Shown piece by piece: positions 11,760-22,800 of a DNA stretch of 64,000 bases. The notes under the pieces are model-generated. The model was not told where the DNA came from, ran no database searches, and worked only from the letters and a program-made list of their open reading frames with translations. Source of the DNA: Prinia subflava (Eukaryota; Chordata; Aves; Passeriformes; Cisticolidae); the NCBI RefSeq assembly GCF_021018805.1, contig NC_086258.1:18042192-18106191 (forward strand), read 5' to 3'. A program made the position numbers and the translations under genes. Within the stretch, counting starts at the first letter, position 1, and each line of letters starts with the position of its first letter.

Positions 11760-12300
11760 AAGGAGGCCCTAAATGGCCACATAAAGGGAATCCGGGTGGG
11801 AGCTGGGAGTGCCCTGACAAACACAATTCTCCCTTAATTTAATAGAACGGTCCATTCAGCAGAGAATATATTGTAAAGCGCTCTCAGGTTGGATGGCCTC
11901 CTATTGTGTCTGGCCTTTGAAGTGCTGATTAACTGGGCTGGGAACACGCTGATAAAAAGTTAATTTCTATTTGCTGTTGCTTTGTAATTGGATGAACACG
12001 AAAGCAATTAAATATTAAAACATACAAACAAATAACGAAGTCACTGTAATTAGCCAAAGTTTGATCACTGTCATATTTATTTAGGAGGAGATGATACGTC
12101 TCAGCAGGTGACATTTTAAATACCCTTGGCTGCTTTGGTGTTGTCTTCAGAGAATGCTGAATAATGTACGGAGGATTTAATTAAACCCCATTGTAAATCA
12201 GCTGTGATGACAGGGAAGTGACAGCCACATGTTGAAGAGAGAATTAGGCTGCAGCAGGAGAGATTAATTAACTATTTTCCACAGAGTTCAACCTAGGGGT
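11760..12300. other. AT-rich unique block, conserved-element-like
   Basis: Unique sequence dense in TTAATT/TAATTA-type cores and stop codons in all frames, bounded by ordinary sequence. Its texture matches vertebrate conserved non-coding DNA. Conservation itself was not tested. Confidence 0.35.
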
Positions 12301-13438
12301 TGTGCAGGGAGTCGGTCCGAGGAGGAGAACTTGATTTTTAAGTTGTTCCACTTGAGGCTGGAGCTTGGTGTGGAGCTCTCTGTTCCAGAGCCCTCACAGG
12401 TCCTTGAAGGGGTGGCTGGGATCATTCCTGGGTCCTGAGTGGGAAATTGAGGCACACACACAGCGCTGCAGCCTGTGGCTCTCCCTTCCCCTTGGGACCA
12501 TCCCTTAATGCAGGAAAGTTCTTCTACCTTGGTGGTGAATCACAGGAATCCTAAACATCCTGGAAATTTCCTTCCAGCTTTGAAGCAGGAGAGGAACAGA
12601 GGCTCTGGGGAATTTGCTGAGGGTTGGCAACACCACAAAACCCCAAAGTTTTTCAGCCAGAGTTATCTGAGCTCCCTGGGCAAAGCTTTTGCAGGACAGG
12701 ATTCCTGGAGCTCCGTTTGGCTCTTGTGAGGGTCAGTAACCAGAAATAAAGTTAACCACGGTGGGACTCTCCTCTGTGCAGCCTGGTGAGTTTTAGGTTA
12801 ATAGTTCTTCTGGCCCTTGCCTTTGGCAGCTCTTGGTGGATCTGCTGCTGCTGGGAAAAGCTCCCAGTGCCCAGGAAAGCACGGGAGGAAGGTGTTGGTG
12901 TCTCTGGGAAAGGACAGGACTGGGGGAGGAGCTGTTCAGCTGGAAGGGAACATGAAATCCCTCAAAACCCCTCCACGATGGCTGGAGAAGAGTCAGGAAA
13001 ATGGATAAGGCAGTGGGAGGTGGAATAAGAGAGAGAGAGAGCAGGGATGAGAGAATGAGAGGTGCTAAAAAGTCAGGATGAGGGGGGAAAGGGGCACTGT
13101 GTGTGGTTAATCAGCAGCATTTGCATTTGGAGATTATCAAGGCTGTGGTGTAATACCCTTAACTAATTTGGACATTTCTAAAAGTGCTGTTGCCTTTGCA
13201 TGGGCTGTGAGGCAAGAAGGTGACTCAGCTTCCACGCAAAGCAAGACCTGGCAAAGCATTTTATCTGTGGCACCCCCACGAAGCTTGTTGGGGTCCACAA
13301 AGCACTGGCTGCCACTTGCAGGATGTGTTAGACCACACCAGGACATTCCTCCTTTCTTCTCCTATCAAGAAACAATATTTCCACTGTGAGGTGAGAGAAA
13401 ATATTCCCAGCTGCCAGCTCAGAGTGGATTTAGTCCAT
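12301..13438. other. Unique non-coding DNA, nothing recognised
   Basis: Mixed composition with a short GA run near 13,028. No exon, RNA gene or repeat family is recognised. Confidence 0.5.
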
Positions 13439-13608
13439 GAGGAAAGGAAAGGAAAGGAAAGGAAAGGAAAGGAAAGGAAAGGAAAGGAAAGGAAAGGAAA
13501 GGAAAGGAAAGGAAAGGAAAGGAAAGGAAAGGAAAGGAAAGGAAAGGAAAGGAAAGGAAAGGAAAGGAAAGGAAAGGAAAGGAAAGGAAAGGAAAGGAAA
13601 GGAAAGGA
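13439..13608. repeat. Perfect (GGAAA)n microsatellite, about 34 copies
   Basis: An uninterrupted pentanucleotide array of about 170 bp, purine-only on the plus strand. It creates spurious KERKG-type and FLSFP-type open frames on the two strands. Its perfection implies recent expansion and likely length polymorphism. Confidence 0.98.
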
Positions 13609-14220
13609 GAGAGGAGAAAGGAACCTCAGTGTAATCATACAGGAGGAAATTGAGCTGAAAAATCTTAAAATAGCAAATTGGGCTGATCCCCCCCAGACAG
13701 TCCCTGTGCCAGGTTTCCCTCCTGCTGTGCTTCATGCTGGGGAGGGGGTTAAGAGCCTTGAGCTTGGAGGTAGAGGTTTAAAATCATAAATGTCCTGGGC
13801 AGTGGAGCTAAGGGGGGTAAATTGGCAGAGCCCTGCAAGGGCAAATCCCTGTGTCCATTTTTATGGGATGCTGCTGTGTTTGGGGAAGGCACAGGGGGGT
13901 TGGTCCCTTACCGAAGGATCCCGTTCATCTCCCCGGGCAGAGCCATCGCTGATCCCCAGGCCCCAGGGCAGGGATGAGCCCGGGTGGATCCTGTGGGCAG
14001 ATCAGGCAGGGCAGGCAGAGCTCCTTCCCTCACAGGTAAGATGCTGCCTCACCTGGGATCACAGCACCGGGGGAAGCTTTTGCTGCTGGGGGTGGTGATT
14101 TGCACGAACGACTTTGCATTTCAAAGCCTCACTCTCCCCTTCTCTTACCAATGAAAACTGGGAGTAATTGTACACATTGCCAGGAAAAATCCATTTTATT
14201 CCCAGGGGTGTAGATTAATT
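13609..14220. other. Unique non-coding DNA, nothing recognised
   Basis: Ordinary mixed-composition sequence between the pentanucleotide array and an ancient LINE fragment. Confidence 0.5.
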
Positions 14221-14385
14221 GATTCAGCCCAGGAAAAGGACCTGGGCAGCGTTACAGCCAGCTCCCTGAGGGCTTTCTCTTAGTGTATGGGTCTGATCAA
14301 AAATGCAAATAAGATCTTAGGAGGGGCAAGGGACTGGAAAGGATGAAAAGTAAAAAGAAAATATAATAGTCATGATGTGAGTAGT
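14221..14385 (+). mobile_element. Ancient CR1/L3-like LINE fragment
   Basis: The motif order CAGGAAAAGGACCTGGG, CTCAGTGTATGG-like, AAAAATGCAAATAAGATCTT and GGAAAGGATGAAAAG follows the 3' end of ORF2 in old amniote CR1/L3-type elements, where similar blocks encode the segment after the reverse transcriptase. The frame is destroyed by stops. Divergence is much higher than in the other CR1 tails here, which suggests an old insertion. The call rests on a remembered consensus. Confidence 0.6.
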
Positions 14386-15499
14386 TCTTCCTTCTCAAAG
14401 CACAATATAAAATATTGACTTCTGGTCCCCAAAGTTGTCTTGTGATTCTTCTGGGTGAAATGAAGACACTGACCAGGGGCTGGAGGATGCCCTGTCAGGA
14501 CAGAGTGGATGGCTGGGTCTGCCACGATGGGATTCATCAGCCCTGGAGCAGGGGAACTGAAGCTCTGCCTCTTCCAAACACTTGGGCATGTGAAGAGCTC
14601 CACACTCGAGGGCAGTCCCAGCCTGAGCTCTTCCTCTCCTGGGTGGCTGTGTGGCTGCAGCCTGGCTGGTGTCAGGGCTGCACGGGGAGAAAGAGGTGTC
14701 AAGAAGGGTCTTACCCTTTCCCCTGCCCTCTCCTGTGATGTGCTGGCTCTGTTCTGGATCTGTTTTGCATCTCCTGAAGCTTGGGGAGCTGCTGTGGCAG
14801 TCTCACCACGTGCCCTGGCACCGTTCTCTTGGTCTGGGGTTGGCGTAGCTGCTCACATGGGCTGGGTCATGCTGCTCACTGGATTTAGGGGTGGGATAAC
14901 ACATTTTTCCTGCTGGACAGGGAATATGGATGAGCTTTGTGCTGTCTCCCCTAGTGCTCTGAGTTCCTCCACACCAACAGGGTCTGTTATTCTTTGGTGG
15001 CAGGGCCCAGCCTGAGTGTGTTGCTCCTGCTCTCTCCTCCTGTGGCACATTTTTCCTGTGATTTCTGGTCTTCTTACCCAAATTTTCAGCTTGCCAGAGG
15101 TGTGTGAGGAGATGTCTTGTGGTGGGCTCTGTTATGGGGACGAGATGGTCTCTGGGAAGATCCCCAGTAAATCCACAGGGTGAATTTGGCTGCCCCAGGT
15201 GGAAGGGATAATTCAGGCTGTGGTCAGAGGTGACCACCCCAGAGGGATGTGCTGCTCCTGGGGGTCTGCAGCTCATGGGGCAGCCTGGAGGACTGCAGCA
15301 ACCTCAGACAAAATGTGGAGAAGCTTCATCTCAGGTGAACCCAGAGCTGCTGGGCTCCCAGCCAGGTGGGCTGGGGAAAGCTGGCCAAAGGTGGAGGTTG
15401 TGGATGTGGTGCCCTAAAAAGCTTTGGCTTGTTCAAAAAGTGGGTCCTTTCTGCATCTCAGCTGGAGCCCCCAACCCCAGGGAACCCCTCTGGTTTTAA
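14386..15499. other. Unique non-coding DNA, nothing recognised
   Basis: GC-leaning mixed sequence with several moderately long open frames on both strands (for example 14,509-15,015 plus and 14,803-15,276 minus). They overlap each other and lack any family motif. Confidence 0.5.
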
Positions 15500-15630
15500 A
15501 CTGGCCGTGCCTCAGTTCTCCATCTGCACAAGAATAATTCCAAGCTCTTGCAGGGCTGCTCTCAGGCAAATTAATGTTTGCAAACCACTCTCAGATACTG
15601 CGATAATAAATGCTGTGAAAGCCCAGGAGA
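15500..15630 (+). mobile_element. MIR-like (CORE-SINE/L2-tailed) relic
   Basis: TGCCTCAGTTCTCCATCTG, then AATAATTCCAAGCT, GGGCTGCTCTCAGG, TTAATGTTTGCAAACC and CAGATACTGCGATAATAA follow the order of the 3' half of MIR-type SINEs and L2-type tails: CTCAGTTTCC, ATCTG, AGGGTTGTTGTGAGG, TGTAAAGCGCTTTGAGAT. It is clearly diverged. Such relics are old and rare in birds. The call rests on several aligned blocks, not a search. Confidence 0.6.
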
Positions 15631-15639
15631 AAATTAATA

Positions 15640-17879
15640 GCTCATTATTTAGCCCGGGACTTCAATAGCATGCCATGCCCAGGACACAGGACTACATATT
15701 GAAGGATGAGGATAAAGAAAAATATTGAATAGCTGCTCATTAAGAGAGCACTATCCATCTGGTGTACGAAAGGGGCTTTTTCCTGCAGGAAAAAAAAGTG
15801 CTCCATGATCTTATTATTCCACTGCGTGTTGTGATGCACCCGTACAAGGGGACTGGGCTGGGGTTATCTGGATTCTGGCATTTTTCAAGTGCTTGACTGC
15901 TGCCCAGGCTCTCTTCTAACACCGGGGTTGGCTTTAATTTACAGCAAAGAGGTAAAAATGCCAGTAGATGGCACTCCAGAATATGGACCGTCATTGCTGG
16001 CTCCGGGAGACCAAGGAAGCCACAAATGGCTTCCCTGCACTGCTCTTCGTGTTCTCCTTCCACCTTTTCCTGGCCCGAGTTTGGTGCACAGAGCAAAGGA
16101 AAGACAAGTGGGAGAAGCAGCAGATGTTGTTTAGGTGGTCTCTGTGCTCTCCTTTGATCTCAATTTTGTTTCTACCCTTCGGGTTTAAATAACTTGTCTG
16201 GAAACCCTCCTGGGCTCTGCTGTTCTCAGCTGACCTTTTTTTTTTTTTTTTTTTTTACGCTTTGCTTACAGCTTGTCTGTAAAACGAGATGAGAACTTAA
16301 TTTGAAAGCTGTAGTTAATTGACCTAAATAAGCTAAGAACCTTCTGTTGGCTTTAATGTACAAAAAATAAAAAACTTGCATAACCCTGGCTCTCCTTAAA
16401 CGTCCTGTGGAGCAGCAGAGTGGTTTTCCTGGTGCATTCCCGAGCTGCTGCTCTTTGCTGGCAGGGGTTTGTGGTGTGGGATTGTGTGGAGAGCCCTGCC
16501 CTGGGGAATTTGTCGTGCTCGGTGCTGATGTGCAGGGCTGGGGAGGCAGCACCAGCCTGGAACAGCTCGATTGGACTGGGAAGGACAGAGCAGGGCAGTG
16601 AGTCTGCAGCAGGAGAGGGGCTGGCTGCAGACTGCTGGCGGGAAGCAAATCCTGGAGCTGCAGGAAGGTCTCCTCACATCTGCCTCGGTATTTGATCTGG
16701 CCACAGGGCCCTGTGCAGGCAGATTTCCTCACCCCGAGTCGCTGCAGGGCTGCCAGAAGTGAGGGAGGAGCAGACCCATTGCTAGAGGGGACAGGGGCTG
16801 GAAGAGCACCTGGTTTTCCAAGCACGACCTAGGGCTGACCCTTGAGACCCAGGATGACCTTTGTGATCCGAGAGCTGCTCCCTGCTGGCCCTGCAAGCCC
16901 AGGCTGCCTCCTGCCCTGCCCTCCCCTGCCACAGCTGTCCCCCAGCTCTCCCTCTGTGCCTCACCACTCTGGGGTTTGGGAAAACCAGTCCCAGGGGGAC
17001 CACACAGCTCCACCCTGAGCAAGCAGGAGCCCTTAGGCTGGTTTATCTCCATTCAGGGCTGCCTGGAATAGCTGAAGCCAGAAGGAGGAGGACTGTCCAC
17101 ACCTGTATCAGTGCAGGGGTCTAAAATGCTTTTTGGCTGCGTTTACATCATTTTTCTAATCCAGACAAGTTCTTGGGGAAGCAAAAGGCTGGGGAAGGAC
17201 AGAGAAGAGGATGGGAAGATAAAGGGCACAACATCAGCCTCCAGCTCAGGTACCTGCAACACTGAGGGGCTGGGCCCTGGGCATTGGCCAGGCATGGAGA
17301 CCTTGGTTTTCACCTGGAAACCCCGGGTGAGCTTGGTCAGGACAGGAATCAGCCACTTCCCTTCCCTGGGCTGCAGTTTTCCTCTTGGAAGACAGGTCAG
17401 ACAATAGCCTGGCTCCTTTGAAAGTTCTGGCAGTCCTGTGACTGAGATTTCCCTGCTCTACACATTCCCCAGGTGGAGCACCTGGGGCAGGTGGGAGGAC
17501 AGACCAGGAATGAGACAGTAAAATGAGATTATGGATTGATGCACAGCACAGACAGGGCTGGGTGTGGCTTTCAGGAATGTGCTTTCCATCAGAGCCTTTC
17601 CTCCTCAGGTGTTTGCAGGCTCTGGGGGATGCAGAGGCAGCTGCAGGCCCGTGGTGCTGCTGGAGGAATCTCCTGGGTGTGCTCGGGGTGTTGGTGGCAC
17701 TGGCTTGGGTGCAGGGTCAGAATGGATTAAGTGATTTGAAAAAAGAGATAAATGTGTCCAGGAATAACCAATTCAGCAGCGATTTGCTGTCTCAAAGCCC
17801 CTCCTTGATGGCACTGCTCCTCCAGGGTGTCATGGACCATCCAAGAATTGCCGACGCACTTCTAAGCTGGGCGGGAGCA
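15640..17879. other. Unique non-coding DNA; T-run and AT-rich block at 16,235-16,390
   Basis: A run of about 20 T ends at about 16,256. It is followed by an AT-rich segment (16,260-16,390) with TTAATT cores that resembles conserved non-coding sequence. The remainder is GC-leaning, with overlapping open frames that lack motifs. Confidence 0.4.
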
Positions 17880-18137
17880 GAGAATTCTGGAATATCCTGA
17901 GTTTGAAAGGGCCCTGGAAGGATCAGAGTCCAACCCCTGGCTTCAAACAGGACAACCTTGAAGTTGAACCATGCATCCAGGAGGGTTGTGCAGGCTGTGT
18001 TTGAGCCTATACATGACCACCTCCCTGGGGAGCAATTCCAGGGCTTGATCACCCTCTCAATGGAAGGTTCTTTAATCACAGCCCATATGATCTTCCTCTG
18101 ATGCAGCTCTAAGGCAGCTTTTCCAGCCTCTTGTCCC

Positions 18138-18560
18138 TCATTCTGTACATACATCCAGGTTTGCACAGGCCCAGGTGCAGAATGTGGAAATTGTTAAATT
18201 TAATTCAATTCCTGATAGCCCAGAGCTCTGCTGTAGCAAGATCTCTCCATAAAGCCAAAAGGTCTCTCCTCTACCTTCATGAGAATCTACTGGACCTCCT
18301 AATATGACACTGTTGGCAGATTTACTTAGTTTGTGCTCAACTCCTCTGTCCAGGTAACTGATAAAACACAAGAGCACAGGCTCTGAAATTGAGGACAGTC
18401 TTGACTGGCCCCCAGCCAGATGTGAGCATTTGCTGTTGGAGCCTGACCCTTGTCCAGATGATTTGTACATGTCTAGATGCCTGCTGGACACTTTGTCCAG
18501 GTGGTTACTGTGAGAAACAGCATCAGGAGCTTTGCTAAAATTCCTAAAGCCCAAACCCAC
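18138..18560 (-). pseudogene. CR1 reverse transcriptase fragment (catalytic part, decayed)
   Basis: The 140-residue frame carries RNFSKAPDAVSHSNHLDK (residues 6-23), equivalent to the conserved DFSKAFDTVSH block, and YLDRGVEHKLSKSANSVILG (residues 69-88), equivalent to the region holding the catalytic FADD box. Here that box reads SANS (residues 81-84, about 18,309-18,320), so both catalytic aspartates are lost. The block between them is badly diverged. It is a dead remnant within the CR1 copy, and the trailing residues run into non-RT sequence. Confidence 0.85.
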
Positions 18561-18638
18561 TGCCTCCCTCTGCCCACTGGGAGGGTAATTTTGGAATAAA
18601 AGAATATTCAGGGAGGGTCAGGCCTGACTGCCCCTTCA

Positions 18639-18956
18639 TCAACCTTGGTTTTGTCCACTGGCTGAATTGTGTCTCAAGTGTTTTTCAGCAACTCCTGGAA
18701 TGATCTTCTCCATAATTTCACCAGGCACTGATGTGAGACTGACAGGCCTGTAATTACCAGAGTTTTCATTCCTGCCCTTTTTGAAAATTAGAACGACATT
18801 TGGCAGCTCCCAGTTGCCTGGGACTGCTCTGGGTTCCCAGGACCATTGATGGATAACTGTGAGAGGGCTCACAACAACATCAGCCAACTCCTTCTGTCCC
18901 CTGGGATGAATCCCAGCAGCCTCCATTGCCTCAAAGGCATTCAGTTGGAGCAGCAA
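18639..18956 (-). pseudogene. CR1 reverse transcriptase fragment (N-terminal part)
   Basis: A 105-residue open frame contains VVLIFKKGRNENSGNYRP and then VSLTSVPGEIMEKII, the hallmark start of the non-LTR (CR1 clade) reverse transcriptase domain, in which NYRPVSLTS is nearly invariant. It begins at an arbitrary internal Met and ends before the catalytic core. The frame is part of the longer CR1 copy and is separated by mutations from the downstream RT piece at 18,138-18,560. Recognition is by motif. Confidence 0.9.
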
Positions 18957-19229
18957 ATTCTGTACAATTTCAAAGATAACTTATCACTCCCTGGGTCAGG
19001 ATCCTCCAGCCTGGGGCTCCAGGCATCCCGGGGGCATAAAGAGAGACATGAAGGACTTAAATGTCTCTGCTTTATCTTCATCCCTTTTTGGGAGGTGACC
19101 AAACACCAGTGGCTGGGGTTTGGAGGGAAGAGGGAGCACAGACCCCGGGCTCAGAGCTAAATTCCAGTGGGGTCACCTCAAACCTCCACTCTGCTGGGAA
19201 ATGTGGCCAGGGACCTGTTGCTGCAGGGA

Positions 19230-19835
19230 TGTAAGAGCCTAGATGAGTGATGTGGGACTCTGAAGTGGCTCTTAATAAAGCTGCTGTTTATTGCATAGAT
19301 GAAATTACAGCAATCTTGGGTCGTGGGTAAGAAGAGCCAGCTGAAAGTTCCCAGTCACAACTGAAAGCGTGCTTGAGAGACACCAAGTTCTGGTTATAAT
19401 ACATTTTATCTTTTTCTGTACTGAATATGCTAAATTACAACATCCAACCAGTAAAAAACACAAACCCTATAGAATCTACAAACAGCCTATTAGAAATACT
19501 ACATTACTGTGTTATAATTTAAACCCCAAAAACTACTCTCTAGACCCCTTTTTTATTTTCTTCCTTGCCACATTGGCAGGGTCTCTCTGACCCTTGGACC
19601 CTTGGCATCCTTTTATTTGCCAAGGACATTGTTTAACCAACAGGGATCTTCCCTTCAGCTCACTCAACCATTATCTTTCCAGTTGTTCAGTCACTGACCA
19701 GTTTGACATCTTTTACATCAAAACTTGCTCTCATTTCTATTTCACTTACAGGTTTCCTATTCTCAGAGTCTTTTGCCAAGCAGCCATATCTGTGAGACTT
19801 TCCAGTTTCATCTTCCCCAGCACAGGGAGCCGTCC
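19230..19835 (-). mobile_element. ERV-like repeat, copy 1 (LTR features on minus strand)
   Basis: About 600 bp matches 54,725-55,643 (the latter minus an inserted CR1) at high identity. On the minus strand it ends with a polyadenylation signal (TTTATT on plus at 19,287-19,292). It contains a purine-rich tract just before GGGGTCTAG near 19,545-19,560 that resembles a polypurine tract. At its other end a short frame ends in AWQKTLRIGNL directly before a strong splice donor (GTAAGT at 19,744-19,749, minus). Together these suggest the 3' part of a retrovirus-like element. LTR borders were not resolved. Confidence 0.6.
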
Positions 19836-22800
19836 CTGCCATGGTAATTGAAATAATGACAGCCCAAGGCAGCAGAGGGGAAATCGCTGGCCGGGGACGC
19901 CGCCCGAGCCAGCAGAAGGAAACAGATGTTCCCCACTACATTTACTCTCTAAGTGAGAGTACAACAGCTGCAAAACAGCATTAAAATGGTAGCAGGGCTG
20001 TAAATACAGCCTCTAATTGCTGCACCAGGTAACGCCAGTCACAACAATCCAGCTTTCTCCCAAGGATGCTCCGCGAGCAGGTGGGATGGGTAAAGCCTTT
20101 CAAAAAATGTGTTTGTTGGGTTTTTCCTTTCCCTTTTATGGCACAGAGATAAACTTGCTCACTTAGGGCAGCGGAGGGGAGCGTCACAGCCTCTCTGCTT
20201 GGTGTATCTTTGGTACGTGGTGCTGAGAATAACCCGGGAGATGGGAACAGATCATCAAACACAGATTTGGGGACAGGGAGAGGTGGGTGGAGGAAGCTGC
20301 CAAGACTGGGAATAGTGTGAGCAGGAAGGGAAAGGAAGGAGCAGCAGTGAAGAGCTCTGAGAGACAGCATGAGTGACGGAGGCAGAAAATAGCTCTGAGC
20401 TGGGTGGCCCCAGCTGACTCCTTGGAAGTTACAGTGTTTGCTATGGAGAGGAGCAATTTGGGATTCTCTGGGTTCTGTCAATGCCTGAGTCACCTTGGTG
20501 GGGATGTAGTAAAAGTTAATTGATGGAAATATTCCCCCTGGTTCTCTGCTAACCACTCTGCTCACCATTCTGCCCTGGGGTTTATAACTGCTGAACACAG
20601 ACTCAGCCTCTCTGACAGCTTCACAGCACTGGAGTTTCCCCTGCACATTCTGGGCTCTCCCCCTCTACAATTTAGGACATGCAAACACAAGGGAGTTTGG
20701 TTTTGTTGTTCATTTTTTTCTAAAACAGGAGTAATTTTTTTCTTCAGACATAACTTGGTTTGGAGGGGTTGGTAAAGACCTTTGTGTCACAATACTGTCA
20801 TTTTTAAGGTGGAAAGGCCTTTCCCAAGTGGGTGACACTGCTGTTCCAGGAGCTGGGAGGGTTGTGGCTGCCCAGGTGAGCCCTGGAGTCCCAGCTGCTG
20901 GGTGCTTTGCAGCTCCAGATTGGGATTTCCTGAGGCTGGGTGCTGGCTGCTGGATATTCAGAATTAGCATCACCCTGCTTGGGGCTTGGGGCTTGTGGGG
21001 GGCAAGCCTTGGTGTGCAACGCCATTGGGTACCCTGGAGAGGAGATGTGCACTGGCATGGACACACCTGTGCCAGCTTCTGAAAGAGCTGACTGGGGATT
21101 CCTGCACTGCTCTGACAAGCTGGGCAGGTTTCATGGGAAAATACGGGTTGTAGCAAGGTGTTTGGAGTCTGGATAGATCATGAACGGGAGAGGAAAATGC
21201 ATTTCCTTCTCCTCCTTCCTGTAAATGCCTCCCCAGCTTTGTTACTCTCTCTGCTGTTGGTGGGAATTATGTGTGGGCACTGAAGTGAGAACCTTCAGGA
21301 TAGTCATGTATCACTGGCAAGTGCGAAGAGCAGAGCCTGCCTGCAGCTTATTTTGGATATTACCATGCACTGCAGACATTTCTGGAGCTGATGCTCAGCT
21401 TTCCTTTTGCTCCAGAGCTGCCTTGCCCACCCACCTGCCCACAGCCCTTTGTGTGGAGCTGGGGAGGCAGAAGGAACTGGCTGAGTCTGAGGGGGGTGTG
21501 GGGAAGGAAAATTCTTCTGGCTGCCTGGAAAAGGTCCCCCTGGCTGCCAGGGTGTCCCCAGCCTGTCCTGCCCCTGGCTGGGACATGCCCCAGCCCCACG
21601 GGAGCAGTGGATGTGTCACTACATGCACAAACCAGCTCTGTCACAAAGCAGGAAATAAAATCCATCCCCCCTCTCTCCTCCCAATCAAATTAAGAGCAGA
21701 GAGCAGCAGAAAGTGCATTAACTAATCAAACTGTGGTTTCAAATTGATTATTGCAAATTGCCAACCATAACAATCCTCCTAAATGGCAGCGATTTAAAAA
21801 TAAAAAACAATAAAAATAGAGCCTGCCTTAGGCTCTGGGCTAACCCTGTCCTTGCTGGTGGGCCAGGGCTGGCTGTACATCCTGACCCTTGTGCAGGGCT
21901 CGCTCCCTGCCTCTGGAGACTTCCCCAGCCCCTGATCTGGGCACTGTGGGAGCAGGGGCTTGTCTGGCTGCTGTTTCCTGCCCCTCCCAGGCTGGCGTGG
22001 CAGGGCTGGAGGCAGCAGGGTGCTGGCTGGCAGCTGTGGGTGGGTGCCCAGATGCGGGCAGCAGCCCTGTGCACCTTCCCAGCAGTTTCCCTGGCAACCA
22101 AGTCATCCTGCCAGCAGCCTGCAGTGCCAGGAAATAAAACAAGATGACACTACAGCTCCTCAAAAAGAAGGAAAAAAATGAAAACATGCCAGAGCACCAA
22201 CAACCTGTGTCTTCTTTTCCACAGCCCACGCTGTTGGCCTCTTCCTCCTGGCTCCCAGCCTCTGTTGGTTATGCCTTCGTCCAGGGAGAAGCAGAAAGCA
22301 CTTTGAAGGATTTCAGTCTGCTCAGAAGATGCTGGAGGGCTGGGAAAAGGCTCCTGTGTAAGCTAGGATCAGGGCCCTGGTCAAATTTTGGACAAGTTCC
22401 TCCTTGCTTCTCCCCAGGCCACCTGAGTGGTTTGGCTGTGGGTGTTGGGAACACCACGGGAAAAGTATCTGAGCTGCCTCAGGCCCTGATTTGGGCACAG
22501 CTAACAGCAGCAACAGCCCATGTCTGCCACAGATACGGTGTGTCCATCGTTTTCTGGGCTCCTTTGGGTCCCTCAGCAGTGAGCTGGCTGTGTGCTCTGT
22601 GTGCTGCTGGCACCACCAGCAACACCCCTGGAATGTGTGTGAGGTTGGACGCCCACCTGGGGTTATTTTGGACTGAACCCTGCTTGCTGCCCATAGCAGT
22701 AGGTGCCAATTCTTTCTTTTGGATGAAGGGAGTTGATCTTGTTGGGAAAGCAGGTTACCCTCTCACTCTGCCTCTCTCCTGCTTTCCAGCTCTTGCCTCA

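Larger units (their letters stand above)
17880..19090 (-). mobile_element. CR1 LINE, long 5'-truncated copy with RT remnants
   Basis: The element runs right to left. The 3' untranslated region is at 17,880-18,135, with the antisense order GAATTCTGG, TTTGAAAGGGCCCTGG, CAACCCCTGG, CACCTCCCTGGGGAGC. Decayed reverse transcriptase follows at about 18,138-18,560 and 18,639-18,956. Sequence matching the region just before the RT (CTCTGCTTTATCTTCATC) extends to about 19,090. At about 1.2 kb it is far longer than the other CR1 copies in the window, most of which are 100-330 bp. It cannot make an active enzyme. The left boundary is clear; the right one is approximate. Confidence 0.88.

Noticed and set aside
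13220..13789. 189-codon plus frame and opposing minus frames
   Set aside because: Most of the length comes from the GGAAA array, and the flanks carry no domain or splice signals.
19981..20646. 221-codon minus frame
   Set aside because: No recognisable motif; overlapping plus frames are of similar quality, so chance is the better explanation.
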